DNA of 64,000 nt from Callaeas wilsoni (lineage: Eukaryota > Chordata > Aves > Passeriformes > Callaeidae). The stretch is from positions 1 through 64,000 of the forward strand of contig VWPU01008387.1 of NCBI GenBank assembly GCA_013398955.1, written 5' to 3'. Below the pieces are notes generated by a model. The model was not told the DNA's origin. It worked only from the letters and a program-made list of their open reading frames with translations, and made no database searches. Positions 49,990 through 63,039 of the stretch are shown here, one piece after another (the stretch's first letter is position 1; the number at the start of each line of letters is the position of its first letter). A program made the translations under genes and the position numbers.

Positions 49990-50830
49990 AAGGCAAAGTG
50001 ACCATGGTCCAGCAGCACAGAAGCAGAAGGGGTTTGTCTGCTGGAGTTTCATGTCTCTGGGCTGGTCTCCAGCACACCCCCTCACTCCAGCAGACTGCCT
50101 GGACCCTCGTGCATCCTCTCGGAAGCTGCAGTTCCCAGCTCCTTGCTGACGTCTCCCTGTGGATAACCGTGGGCAGAGCACTTCTCCTGCACAAGGCCAT
50201 CCCTCAGACACCCACATCTCCTGAAACTAAGGCAACAGCCAGGAGAAAAAAAAAAGTAACGTGATGATGTTCCCCTGCCTGTTTTGGCATCCAGAAGAGT
50301 AGCAGCAGGTGCAAGGACTGCTCAGCCCCCCTTGCAGGTCATGCCAATAGCCCAGCCTTACACATTTCTGGCTGCTGGATTGGGCAGTGCTCCAGGCTCA
50401 GCCTCGAGTGGCCACCCAAGCTTGGACAAGGAGGCGGCAGCCAGCCCAGTGCCACCTTTCAGTAACGCCACGCACAGGGTTTGTGCACGCAGGGTTGGGG
50501 TGCAGGATGGGTGGGGAGCGTGAGCCAGGCACCAGCAGCCCCCAGGCCATGGCTGCTCAGGAGAGCTGCAGCACCAGCAGCGCTGCGCACGGACCCCAGC
50601 TCCCCCAGCATGGGGCACCTCGAGAGGATGCACTCACAGAGCTTACAGAAACCAGTTTAACAGCCACGGGCACCAGGTACTTTCATGGGGAACCTACAGG
50701 TCCCTCTCACCAAGCAGCTGCTACTGAAAACCCAAGGAAGTTCAGGAGGTGAACCAGGGCACTTGAGCTGGAGCCAGGGTGATCCCCGGGTTCCCCTGGC
50801 ACCAAGTTCTCTAAGTGAGGGAAGCACTCA
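49990..50830. other. large GC-rich patch
   Basis: About 840 bp, the longest GC-rich segment of the window, with modest CpG content. Frames of 119 and 121 codons and several others overlap on both strands (49858-50752), as expected where stop codons are rare. No domain, signal peptide or splice-bounded exon stands out. It could be an unannotated exon cluster, a degraded GC-rich repeat or a conversion hotspot. Confidence 0.55.
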
Positions 50831-53585
50831 GCAGCCCTGTTCTAAAGCTGACCCTCTGAACTGTGTTAAAAGAGGCAATCCCAAAACTTACTGCAGAATC
50901 AAAGCAATAGTAAAATCTTTCATAGCAATATACTTTTTCCTCTTACATCATTCAGTGTCCACATATGCTTTTCAGCAGCATAAAGCAGATAAAAAGACTA
51001 ATCTTTTTATCTTTCAAATAAAGCTAGTTGTCATCATTTAATTGCAAATAATTACTTTTAGATTACATTTTATATAATGTGTCTATAGTTTAACAATGCT
51101 GAAGATTTCAGACCAGACCAAAATAGACAGGTGGATGTGGGTTTTTTTGTACTGTATATTTTCAAGCATTAATAGTATCATTTGCATGCTAAAGAAATGA
51201 AATTTTGATTTTTGAAGAGGCCACTAAGGATTAATTTAATGATTTGGACAGAGTTTAGGCTGCTTTACAGTGGGAGTGAAGGTTAAAAGGTAAATCTTGA
51301 TAAATATTTAAAATCTTCAAACTTTTTGGTGTAGAGCCAACTGATTTGAAGTCCACTGCTCTGTTACCTATATAGCAAAATTTTAACTTGCTTGAAATTT
51401 ATACTTCTGATCTATAAATCCTGAGGTGTTGTACATGACTGACTTTTTATGTAGTGATTTATAACAACATTTTAAACCATCTCGTGGTGCTTTTTCAACA
51501 CCCTTGTCTAATTCCCCAAGACTTCACATTCCCATGGAGCTGAGGCACAAGACTTCTCTTTCCAGTACGGTCTTTCACCTTTCAGTTCAGGATACAGCCC
51601 CAGCAATAACCAAATGGAGCTGTTGCACAGCTCATTCCAGCAGCTCACAGGGGGAAAAAAAAGCATAACTTCTTATTGGTAAATAAACATTTTTGGAGTG
51701 CTGTATACATTGATTAGTTGACATCTGGTATTCCCCTCACACACTGTCAAAACACAGAACCAGTCCATATGCATGAAGGGTTTGGCAGCAAAGCACGTTT
51801 TGTAGAGCATCAGCTTTCTTTTTCTATCGGATGAATTCTCCTTTCACTATAAATGATACATTACAAGAAATCTGTCCAAAATACAACTAAACTGAGTCAT
51901 CTTTGTAAATATCTCTGCAGGACATCATTAGTTTATAAGGAGTGTAAATGTTATACACACAAGCAATAAGTACAAGCAAAAATATGCAGTGATCTCATAA
52001 AAGGAATAGCAAGAATATCTGGTCTTTCAGGAAAAACACTGGAAGGACAATAGCCACCCCCCAAAAAAAAGCTGCCTCCTACAGCTGATTTGAACCACAG
52101 ACAGACATTACCTGGTAATGCCTGATATTGACGCTCGTGTACTCCAGGTGATAGATCTGCTGTCTGCTCAATAATTCCTAGCTCTTTTCAGGTGGTACCT
52201 TTCTTGACCCTTAATATCTCAGACACAGTTTTTCAGACTTTGAGACTTTCATGATGTTGTATTTAGAGGGTAGATCTTTTTCCTAAGCTAAGAATCCTAC
52301 AATTTAGTCTTCAATTTTTTAATCTATGTGCAGAAGTGCAAGATAATTCTTTTTGACAATGTATAGCTCTGTACTCAGGAGTTTCAATGGGTTCAATTCA
52401 GTGGGTGAACACTGCAGGGCACACTGCTGAGTAGGGCACAGATGAGCTCTTTGTAGGGGAAAGTGCCTCTTCCAGCAATAACATCAGAAATACATAAACA
52501 GAATCTGTCCCTTAGAAAATACTACCCTATGTTACTTAAAACTTGTGAAGATAGCCCCAACAAGAGTTTCAAATCCAGAAAATTTTTCACAGTTCAAAGG
52601 TAAGACTTTGCTGTTTTTCAGATGCTTTAGAAAATCCATCTGGGTGCATACCTACCTCTTCTAAAAGTAGTTCTCTGGTCTTTCCACCCCCAAAGTAGCA
52701 TAAAAATATACTGTCATATGAAACCAAAGCATGAGTACATGAGATTGTATATATTATGCTGATGAACATTCTATATTAAGTATTATAAGCTTAATATATA
52801 ATAATAACAACATAATGATAGTGTGATCTTAAACATTAATCAATACCAAGAGCATCTCCAATTTGCTATTGAATTCTATGGCACAGTGAATCCATATAAA
52901 CTCTCAAATGCTGATTTTCATAAATTTCTGCTCTCAGCAGCAAAGACAAAGGTGATGGACCATCCCTTTGTGGTTGGAACACACTGGGAGCCATGTCTTT
53001 GGCATATGCTTAACTGGAGCAATTGTGATGCTTTTGAATCATCTTTCAAATCCGTCAGAAATTAAGAGCATTGAACCTCAATATTTTTATTCTTACTATA
53101 ACTTCAGTTTTACTTCTGGTAATATATTCTGAGAGGACTTTTACAAAAATCAAGATTTTGATTATAGAGTTTATCATATCAAGGAAATTCAGGACATAAT
53201 TACAGTCATTAATTATCAGTAATTAATTTAAAATAGTTTCCTGTTCTTTATTAAAGAGGTACTGTTGTTATACTATATGTTTCCTTTTTCTAATGCAATT
53301 GATTTTGACTCTGTCTTGTCATTAAAATGCATATTTCTAGAATTATTACCCAAAAAGGAAGACTCTTTCTTTAAAAAGAAAAAATGCAACCAACCATTCT
53401 GATTGCCAGAATTTGAATCAGCTACAATATGCTGTATGTTATAACTTGATGAAGTCCATGAGCCAAGAACTGCAACAAATAGAAACACAAGCTGAGTCAT
53501 GACAGAGGGCTGAAGTAAGTGGTTTAAGAATCCTTTACTTTCAAAAAAAATTAAGCCTACTTCTAATTTCCTGACTAAAGCCGTT
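50831..53585. other. unique non-coding DNA
   Basis: AT-rich with nothing recognised. Confidence 0.5.
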
Positions 53586-53659
53586 GTGATTTGTAGATGG
53601 ATGGCAGAGCTGGCTTGTAAAGCCAGGGTGATTTGTAGATAGATGGCAGATCTGGCTTG
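53586..53659. repeat. tandem duplication, 42-bp period, two copies
   Basis: A segment beginning GTGATTTGTAGATGGATGGC (53586) recurs 42 bases later (53628) with GATAGATGGC in place of GATGGATGGC and a single further change near the end. Both copies end in CTGGCTTG. The minus-strand frame across it (53541-53762) repeats a QICHLSTNH..GF motif for this reason and is not evidence of a gene. Confidence 0.92.
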
Positions 53660-56319
53660 ATATTAAATACATCAGGGAGGAAATTAGGTTGAAAAAAATC
53701 AATGGCTGGTTATGAATACTAAAATCAAAATACAACTTTTGGGGAATAGAGACAGGAGGCAAGCTTCCAAAATTGCCCTATTAAGAACTTCTGGACCTAG
53801 ACTTGTCTTTATTTAAACAGCCAGAGAAATATGCCTGTTCCTGTCTTTGGCAGAGCCTGCAGCAACGTCCACTGGTTATTTAAATTAATTCCAACTGTGC
53901 AATTCCTTTAAAATACAAATTCACTTTAAAGAATAAACACGTATACACAAACTAGATCTGTCTTTGTACTTATAAGAATGGAAAGTTGGAATAGTTTTGT
54001 TAATCTTAGGTAATATTCAGAAGAGAAAGTTAAATTTATTATCTGATCAGTAACATCTGAAAAAAAGTATGGAAAAACGGGACACCAAAAGACCCATCAA
54101 ACCACTTCATGTGCAGAAAAGCAAAGCATTACTGCATTGTGTTGAGACTGCCAGAAACACACTGGCCCTGCTACAAATGTTGTGTACCAGTTGCTGTAAT
54201 CTGAGTTTGGTTATCAGTACCTGGATTTGTAAAGTGTGCTTTGTGGTGAGCAGCTGGTAGAGGTGCACTCACCTGACCCCAAAAGGCCCACAGAGTAAAC
54301 CAGAGTATGGGCTAAACCATTCCATGAAATAAAGCTGTGACCAGTTCCAGGAGGGTAAGCCTTATTCTGATTGTCCTAGCCTGCTTTAGAAAATGAAGTA
54401 AAACCACCCTAACTGCTGGTAATGATTACCTGAGACACAAGCATATGATGAAGCCTCGAGCAGCAAATTAGATTCTGAATTAGTGGGGAAAAACCCTCTC
54501 CTTTCTCCCTCCTCTCCAAGTGTTTCTCATAGAAAGTGAAGCCTCTCTGTCTTACTCACTCTGAACATGCATTCCCTCCTCCAAATTTTAAAATTCACCC
54601 TGCTCCACATTTACTGAGAGACTCCTAAGTTTAATGAACTTTTGCTCCTTTCCAGTAATTAAAGAACATAAAAGGAATCAAGAAACCAGCACTCAGCTCT
54701 GTGTTACTCAACTTCTCTAAGTGCAAAGCTCATTGCAGAAATTGAATGTACCATCACAAGGATTCAGAATCACCAAGCACTCAGCTACACATGACAACTC
54801 GTAACAATAATGTTAGAAACTGAGAAGGAAAAGTGGAATCTGTCATATCTGAAATATTGTGTCTATATTCAGCATTTGCATTTCATTTTGGTTGCAAAAC
54901 AATATTTTGCAAATGTGTTTTTAAATGAGTATATACTGTGGTTATTTCTGTTAAAATATGCTCAAAACTCTGTATCATTAATGATTAATGCATTACTGCC
55001 TCCATGAGAACACAGATTCATGCATGTTGTGAATGACTAAAAATAATAAACAATATTTACCAAGTCAAACTAAATGTTGATTTGAAAAGCATGAGGTAAC
55101 AAAATGTCATAAAGACCAAGACCTGATGCTTTTATGAAATAATCCTTTCATAAAAATGTAGATTTGCTGTTCTGCAAGACATAGATCTGTGCCTCTATGC
55201 CAGATAACAGCTTCCTATTTAATCTCACTTGTTTATATAAAAAGATTTTGTCAAGCTTTTGAATTCATTTGACAGACTTATTGTCTAATGATGTATTCTT
55301 CAACTGAAATTGTTCAGCAAATCTATCAGATTCATACAATCATTTAATCAGCTCAAAAGATGAGTTTCTCTCGTCTTTCATCATAATGTTCAACAAAAAT
55401 AAACCCAAAAGATTTGCTAAGCCAAAATTAGACCAGACATGTTAAAATATAAGTAACTTCTAGAAACTCCAAATCTAAAAAAAAAACCAAATAGATATAT
55501 AGGTAACTCCTAGATAATTAACATGCACAATGGTTAATAATGCAAATTGGATGTGGCAAATTCTGCTTATCCTACTCTTGAATTTATGTATGAAAGGAAG
55601 TATAGAAGCACTGCAAAGTAAATTCAAAGTTTCTGATTCCAATATTCCTTGTGTAAATCAAAGTAGTCATTATATAGAGATTGACTCTTAGGTTAAATGT
55701 GAATGGAAAAAATGGTGAGATTCCATTTCCATCACTAAAAGCTCCAGCATCAACTCAGTAAAATCAGCTTACCAGGTAACTTAGCACCCAGTACACTGGA
55801 ACACTAAGAAAAAATGAGACAGGATAGCTTGGGCCTTGCAAAACCTCTTCATTTTCATTTTTTTGTGCTTTCCTTATAGAATCATAAAAATGATAAAGGA
55901 ATGTTTTAAACACCTGCCTGGAAGATATTTCAAGCAGTTATCTACTGTGCTGCTGGGCCCCACCATTAGTCCTGACAGGTTTCTGTTCTGCAAGTCTCCA
56001 TCGCTGCCATTCCACAACTTACAAAGGCAATCACTTCCCACATCAAAACTCTCTCGTTTTCACACTAACAGGATTCATCCCCATTTCCAACGCCAGCTTT
56101 TCTTGCAGAAATCTATGTTTATTTCCTATCCTATTCACTGTGGAGATGGAGAATGGCTCGTTCCATTCTGGTTTGCAGCAGCATTTAATATCCTTGAAGA
56201 GATGTTCCCCTTCAGTCTTTCCCAATTCTTTCCATTTTTCTTTGTAAAGTTTCTATTTCTATACCAAATAGTTCACTTTCCTTTTCTGTAGAATCTCCCT
56301 TTTTGTCTGTGTCGGTCTT
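53660..56319. other. unique non-coding DNA
   Basis: No gene recognised. The 151-codon frame at 55836-56291 (plus) follows a strong acceptor-like site (GTGCTTTCCTTATAG, ending 55879) but is Phe-rich, has no domain and no donor, so I do not call it. Confidence 0.45.
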
Positions 56320-56880
56320 GAACTGCAGTGTGCAAACCACTGCACTGCAGCTGAGGCTTGCTCAGGAGCTCACAAAGTTACCGCATGCATCTGGCAGGGT
56401 GACTGTGTATCAGTCTCACAGCCTTACCAGGATCGTGTTTCCCTAGAGTGCTTAAGACCATTCTTTCCAGCCATGACAAAACTGGCCACTTGGCCACCTT
56501 AGACAAACTAGAGCCACGTTCAGGTCATGATCCACTAGAAGCCCACTACTGCTTCCTGCAGAACTTGGTAGCCAGCTGTTCCTGCTTTCCCTCCCACAGA
56601 GCATAACCATCAGGCTTCATCCATCATCTTCATAGGATTTCTCCAATTTTTCAATATAATTTTTGGATTCCATTTCCATTCTCCAGCACATCCAGATTTT
56701 CTCCCAGATGTGTTCCAGATTTAAAAAGCTGTCGCACTATTCAATCCTCTAGCTAATTCATTATGAAAATGAGTAAATGCACACAGAAAATAACCGGACC
56801 CAAGACAAGTAACTGAACAGCACTGTTCAACATTGCCCTCCATTTTGAATCTGGACCACCAAGCAACTCTCTGGGTATGG
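56320..56880 (-). mobile_element. old, diverged CR1-type LINE fragment
   Basis: The plus strand is antisense to the ORF2 C-terminal part of an amniote-type CR1. The order of matching pieces is: 'TGATCCACTAGAAGCCC' (56527-56543) with 'TTCCTGCAGAACTTGGTAGCCAG' following; 'GGATTTCTCCAATTTTTCAAT' (56635-56655); 'CAGATTTTCTCCCAGATGTG'; then 'TTATGAAAATGAGTAAATGC' and 'AACCGGACCCAAGACAAGTAACTG' (56790-56815); ending near 'CTCTGGGTATGG' (56869-56880). These follow the order of the reverse complement of ancient CR1 copies shared by turtles, crocodiles and birds. Divergence is heavy, and no frame is open. Upstream (55880-56320) I cannot follow the match. Confidence 0.62.
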
Positions 56881-57339
56881 ATTTCCAAGTAAGTTCAACT
56901 ACATTGTGCTCCCCAAGAGAATACTAAAATTATTTTCCTTATAAGATCTGCTACATAGTTGTAACTTTTTTTTTCAATTGGACCAGCCTTTCAGAAAAAC
57001 TACTTTAGAAGTTTTCTGTGACAGTTGAAAACGATCTTTGTGAAATACTTTGGTTCCTTTTATTGCACATTTTGGAGTTTTTTTTCTTTGCCTGGGAAGA
57101 TAAGGTTGTTTCTGCACTGGAAGGTAAGAACCTTTCCAGAAATCACAGATGCTATAATTTCTTGGCAAAAAGAAATCTCATTCAAACTACCTCTGACTTT
57201 AATACTAATCAGCCAGAATTTACCTAGCAAGTACAATCAAGTCTGAAAAAGTATCTGTCCCCAAAATATTTGTTGTCTATTATTAAGAAGAGACAGAATT
57301 TGATTTAAAGCATGTGAGTGATTTGTACCCTACTGTACC
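56881..57339. other. unique non-coding DNA
   Basis: AT-rich, no feature seen. A donor-like AAG|GTAAGA at 57123 (plus) lacks a good partner acceptor. Confidence 0.45.
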
Positions 57340-57560
57340 CCTTTGCCATCTCAGCCACTTCAAGCCCTGTCTCACGGCCACCTGGGTTACCGTGTCCCCT
57401 GCTTACCAGCAGCTCCACCCGGGCCTTAACTTTGGCGGTTCATAGTGAACATCCCGTCAGTAGTGCTCATCATGGCTCTTGTTTCCAGCCGTCATTCAAG
57501 GATCAGAGGTTTTCTGTCCTCCTTGATCTCTGCCTTGGAAGGAGCATACGCAGATTTCAT
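57340..57560. other. GC-rich patch
   Basis: About 220 bp moderately GC-rich with several CpGs. An 82-codon frame (57318-57566) spans it without recognisable product. Confidence 0.45.
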
Positions 57561-59194
57561 ACATAGAGCCATGCCTCTTTCCTTGAAGGACCCTTTTTTC
57601 CTTTTTTTCAAGATTTTGTCTTTGTTGAATAAGTTCTTCAAGTATTAGTATAGCTGTCACATAAATTACTTCACAAAACCTAAAGTTCTCTACTTTGTAT
57701 AGGCCTAACAAAGACATCAAAGGTAATCTAAAAACTTTCTTACTATCATTCCCTATCTCTTTGAGTTTGTCATTAAAAAAATATATAAAATTTCTGATTT
57801 TTGACTCTGGCCAAGAAGCAACCCCACTTGCTTGCAGATTCTTATCATCCCTTCATAGACCTTAATTTAAAACCCTGCACTGGTGTGAGGAAGCTCATGG
57901 ACATTGGTGTAATTTCCAAGCTGAACTAAGGGATGGTGCTCCAGCAGAAGAGCAAATAAAAATAAGGATTTAAGATGAAGCATTATCACTTTACCTGGTT
58001 ACTCATTATTTGTTACTTCTTTCTGCTTTATCAAACCTGACATATGCATGAAACAAAAGTGCTATAACCCACAGAAGTGAGACAAAGTTAGAAGGAACTC
58101 AGTGGTCAGAATCCCCAAGCACCACATGCATTATAAGATTCTGTTAGAAGTTACACCAGCATGATGTTATTTACATCACTTCTGCATTTAGTTCATCACT
58201 GTAGGAATTCATTAAATCCCTTTCTTGTAAAAAGCAGAGGATGAATAAGAAATGTTATGTTCAGGAAAAAATTTGCAAAGTGTGTGTGTATAGATATTTG
58301 CTTATCGACTAAAAAAATGAGGTTTTCATATATAAGGCATATGAAAAGATTTATTGACACTAAGTAGTTAGGACAAAAATATTGATTTAGTGCACCACAA
58401 GCAAGTTTAACCTCCTACTACATTACACTTCCACAATGCCTGTGAAGACATATGTGAAAAGCTCTATGCACAAATTATTTTCCCATTACTTCTATGGGTT
58501 TTTTTATGAAAAGATCATAATGGAATAATTCCATTATTGGTTGAAACAACACTTTCACCTAGTTCAGAGACTCCACAGATGGAGGCAAGATGCATGTCAG
58601 ACTTTTAATAGAAACTCACGGACAGAAAACCCCATCTTAAAAGGTTGCAAGCAGAAAGTTGTCTTCTTTTCAGAAATTGTTAAGTTCAAGACAGGAGTAC
58701 CACCCCCACACATATTTCCAGTTCTCAAAAGCCTCAAATAAACCTGCCTCAGCCTTCAAATCCTGCAACTTAAAGAAAGACTTTAAAGTAAAATTCTTGT
58801 CTTTCATTGACTTGAATCAAACAAAATTTTGAAGAGTAACAGCTTAATTAAATTAAGCTTCTGCAACACAAAATTGTCTATTATATTTCTAAGTCCAACA
58901 ACGCTTTAGGAGACAATCTGCAGTATATGCAAAAATATAGCAAAACCAACAGCATTTTAAAATGAAGTGAGAGTGAAATAAAGCCCAGTCATTTTGTAGT
59001 AAAGGAACCCTGAAAGTCTGCACACAGGCAAGGCAAATGGAAAAGCAGAACTTTCTCCAAATTCCTATTTCCATTCAAGGCAGAGATTTTCTTTTTTTTT
59101 TTAATAGGAGCATCATTACTTTATATATTGCCTTTTCCTCACATAAGAAACTGGCCTGGGGCTGCTAGAGACAATATTCATGCCTGAGGTTAAA
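57561..59194. other. unique non-coding DNA
   Basis: AT-rich. The sequence at 58078-58125 distantly resembles a worn CR1 tail but is not callable. No gene seen. Confidence 0.45.
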
Positions 59195-59330
59195 GAGTGA
59201 AGGCAGCAGCCCCACCATGCAGGCCCTGGACAGGCGCTCCCTGCCCCGACTGGCAGAAACACCTCCCGGGGTCCCGAAATCCCAGCCACACCAGAGCCTC
59301 CATCTTCTCATCGGAGTCTCAGCGCTGTCC
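59195..59330. other. small GC-rich patch
   Basis: About 130 bp GC-rich with about six CpGs; no frame of interest. A T/G tract follows at about 59425-59462. Confidence 0.45.
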
Positions 59331-60599
59331 AAAATCAACCTGAGAAGTTTTTAAATTCTGTTTCTTATGGAATTATACTTGCTTGTCAACCAGGAGAGAA
59401 GATCACCATCATCCTTTTCATCTTGCTTTCTTTGGGTTTGTTTTGGTTGGGGATTTTTAGGTAATTGTATTAAAACATGGCACATGGGTTATTTAACAAA
59501 ACAAACAACCCTATTATCATAACTGCTCCACAGCTAAAGAGCAAAGAGTTCACATTAGTTTTCTTTTTCTTGTCTTGGTTTGATTAAAAGCTACAACCAC
59601 TAAATCTGATGATGAAAATCAGAGTAAACCAACAAACCTTACTTAAGCCAATTAAGCCAACCTAATTTTCACCAGCTGAGGATACAGCCTCAGTAACTTT
59701 TACTGCTTTAAATAATCAGAGAAGTAACTTATTTATATACACATATTTATCACCCACTTTGTCTGTACTTCGTGACCTCAAGCTGTTTTATGAAATCCAT
59801 TTTTTTAGATTATTTTGGTACCATCACTAAAGATGAAAAGTATGCCTGTCTTTTGAAAGCCTATTTAGACAGGTAGACTTCCTGAGCAGAAAGATAATTT
59901 ATCTAGTAAAACTATTGATTTTTTTTCATGTTGCTACACCCTGTAAAAGACAACATGTGAATCATATGTACAAACAGTGGTATTTTTTTGGCACCATCAC
60001 AGCAGGCCTTGAGCTATTTTAACCACACCCCTCATGGGGTAGAGTTGTTACCCAGCAGGCCATTATAAAACAAAACAAGATTATGTTACTGAAATCAACT
60101 TTGGTAAAACAGAAAACATTTTGTGTCTCAGTGACCTAAAGAACATGGCAGGTTATGAACACTACAGCCTGCTGTCACTTGCTCTATCACTGCTTCAAAA
60201 TTACCATTACTGCCCATCAAAACAGCAATCTGCAGGAGCCTAGAATCTCTGCACTATCTCGTGTCAAGTACTTTATGCAGCACTTCACAGCACTTTGGCT
60301 TTGATGCTTTCCAAGACAGGTGTTTGTGTCAGTAGTGTTGCCTCTTAATTACTCATCATTTCCCTTCTCTGGGTAGATCTTAGGGGCTAGTGCCTTTACC
60401 TGACCTTGTCACAGGGTCAAAGTTTCTGAAACTGAGTCAGGATGCTCTTTACAGGAAACCTTGGTATTTCACAAGAAGCAGATTTCTCCAGTTTAGAGGC
60501 ACACAGCAGCATTTAAAATAGAAGAAAACTGGGCTGTCATTCTTTAGAAGTTTCACAGAAAACCTACTTCCTTGATTTCCTACTACAACAACGCAGCAG
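59331..60599. other. unique non-coding DNA
   Basis: Nothing recognised beyond the short T/G tract near its start. Confidence 0.45.
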
Positions 60600-60870
60600 G
60601 GTGACTTGTCTCGCTGTCACCAGCCTGCTCCACTATTTCACCTCTTCGATCCTCCAAGCACAGCGTGTCCTCAATGCTTCCAACGGCAGTGCCCCAACGC
60701 AGTCACTCATCCTTCGGTACATGATGCACTCTGGCACAAGCCCCAAGACTCACAGGAAAAGGACACTGCAAAGGGAGGAGGTGAGGGCTCTGCTCAAAGA
60801 CAAGGAGAACTGAAGAGGCCACATGCAGAGTGTCACACTGCGGCCGAAAACAGAAACACCTGAAAGCTCT
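60600..60870. other. GC-enriched patch
   Basis: About 270 bp with elevated GC and scattered CpGs. Overlapping frames on both strands (60601-61105) are up to 126 codons and have no family signal. Confidence 0.45.
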
Positions 60871-61674
60871 GCACAGCCCCAAACGGAGGAACAGGAACAA
60901 TAAGTTGAAGCAGTGCTTAAACAAAAGGTTATATTTAAGAAGAGCTTTGTGGTGGTTTTTAGGTATGAGGTATCTGTTCCTTGTGGCCAAGGTAAAATAT
61001 AGCTGGGGCAAATTACACCTTTTATCTCTGAATTTGTTACTTTCTTTTTCCCTTACTTCAGTTCCCTCCTTCCGCTTTGGCATATCTGCCTTTAAATCCT
61101 ACTGATTTTAAGCTAATATTGCCCACTCTCTCAGTTTTGCAACATTCAGTATTTCATAACTCCGAGCAAACTTTTATATGCTAGAATCTGGTGATTTTGT
61201 GAGTAGGTCAACTTTTGATTTACAGGTAATAGGAAAAAGCCTCATAACTACAGAGAAAAGCTGAAAATACATGCCCTAAAAAGCTCAAAAAATTCCATTA
61301 CAAAGAACAGAAAGTTTCTTAAATGTCCTACAAGTTACAGGCTCAATTTTGAGGTATTTATTAATTTTTTAATGTTTTTCTGTGGCTATATTTTCCCTGC
61401 ATAGTCTCGTGCCTCATTTCTAATTCACTAAGCTGCATTTTTAAAAGCAGATTAAAAGCAAGAAAAACACAAATTGAATTTTCTTTCCTGTACTACCCTA
61501 TTTTCTGTTTTTCAGTTTTGATTGCTTCAAATGCAAGCTCATGTGATACTTTTACACATTCTTCCTAGTATTATGACAATAGTGTGCTGTAATGTAAATC
61601 ACAAATAATTGGTACTTTAATCAGAAACAAATAAGACAGTCATGCTCCCATTTTTTTCCAGAATGAGAAAATCT
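60871..61674. other. unique non-coding DNA
   Basis: AT-rich, no feature seen. It runs into the purine tract. Confidence 0.45.
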
Positions 61675-62025
61675 AAAAAAAAGGCAAAAAGAGGAGGGGG
61701 AAAAAAAAGAGGAGGGGAAAAAAAAGAGGAGAGGAAAAAAAAAAGAGGACGGAAAAAGAGGACGGAAATACAGAAAAAGAAAAAAAAGAAAAAACAAAAA
61801 AGAAAAAAGAAAAGAGAAAAGAAAAAGAGGACAAAAAAAAAAAAAAAGAGGAGGGGAAAAAAAAAAAAGGACGGAAAAAGAGGACGAAAAAAGAGGACAA
61901 AAATAAAGAAAAAAAAAAAAAGGTGAAAAAAAAGACAAAAGAAAAAAAAAAAAGAGAACGAAAATAAAAAAAAAGAAAAAAAAGGAAAAAAGAAAAAAAA
62001 GCAAAAAGAAAGGGAGGTGGAGGGA
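61675..62025. repeat. 350-bp homopurine/homopyrimidine tract
   Basis: The plus strand is nearly all A and G: A-runs of 6-14 interspersed with GAGGAGGGG and GAGGACGG units. Only isolated C or T bases interrupt it. Related units recur (an AGAGGACGGAAAAAGAGGACGG type pair occurs at about 61744-61766 and again in shortened form at 61868-61886), indicating local expansion by slippage. Such tracts can form triplex (H-DNA) structures and are assembly- and sequencing-error prone. Minus-strand frames of 132, 138 and 180 codons (Phe/Ser-rich) and a Lys-rich plus-strand frame of 94 codons are artefacts. Confidence 0.95.
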
Positions 62026-63039
62026 CCTTGCAATAATAATAAACGTTTTGCTGTTTCTGCAATGAGAGCAAATACTTGCAGGGATGTTTATTTCACTGGA
62101 GAGTAGAGGGTATGTCCTGCTTCCAACTGAAGGACCTGCTAGACTGACCCTGCCAGCTTTCATTTTATGACCTTTACGGAACAGAGGCTCATGAGTGTTG
62201 CAGTAACTAAGTTTTATCTACTGAAACTATGGAACTTTTTTTTTCACATTCCCATAGATACAAGGATAAACCAATGATACTGCTTGTTAAAGCTACTGGA
62301 ATCCTCTTTTTATAAGAGAAATGTTAATTCTTCTTAAAATTATGCTTTACATGCAGATGAGTTTTCACAGCAGAGTTCATTAATGAGAATGCTTTTTTTT
62401 CTTTTAAAGCAGTTACTGTCAATTGCAAAGTTTCTGAAATTCCAGTTGACAACAATTTTGCATTTTAATTCCTAAGATTTTATATAACATACGGCTGAAT
62501 GCTGTTTTGGCAGTCATAAAGCACGGGTTCAGGTTTCATAATCTCTTTGTAATCACTGACTATTAAAGTCATGATTGTTGTATTCAAAACAAGTCTATTC
62601 ACACATGCACCACGTGCGTGATTCTGCAAATTCTCTCCTTTGATACATTTTGGTCCACCTTCAGGGGGAATAACCACTGCTTCCAGAAGAGACATGCTCA
62701 GCTTTGCAGAAATGTCATCACCTCTGTAATGATTCCGAGGATCAGCCCTGGAATGCCATCCTGCACCCTGGTACATCACAGCAATAACGGGTTCCACACA
62801 GTAATTGCTGAGTCTTCAGGCTAAAAGCTACTTATTGCTTTTCTTTCAGCTCATTCCCTTCTTATGCCTGGATCCACGTCTGTGCAGAACAGAATCATTT
62901 ATGTCTGGAGCTCATTCCCCTTTGTTTTATTGCCTACCTAGACAGCACCTGGGTCATTCTTGGTGCCATGCAAACAAGAGAGAATAATGCATCACATTCA
63001 TTTGCTTTGGTAAAACACATGATCCATTCCCCTTATCCC
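62026..63039. other. unique non-coding DNA
   Basis: No gene seen. Frames at 62480-62824 on both strands overlap and lack family signal. A strong acceptor-like TTGCTTTTCTTTCAG ends at 62850 (plus) without a partner donor. Confidence 0.45.

Noticed and set aside
54241..54340. Minus-strand CAG|GTGAGT donor with a possible 62-nt exon
   Set aside because: The paired acceptor is weak and purine-interrupted.
55836..56291. 151-codon plus-strand frame after a strong acceptor-like site
   Set aside because: Phe-rich with no domain or donor site, and next to an old CR1 relic; likely chance.
58078..58130. Possible worn CR1 tail (TTAGAAGGAACTCAG)
   Set aside because: Similarity stops after about 30 bases and cannot be extended.
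61617..62163. Frames of 132-180 codons on the minus strand
   Set aside because: Phe/Ser/Leu-only translations of the homopurine tract in all three frames at once; composition artefact.
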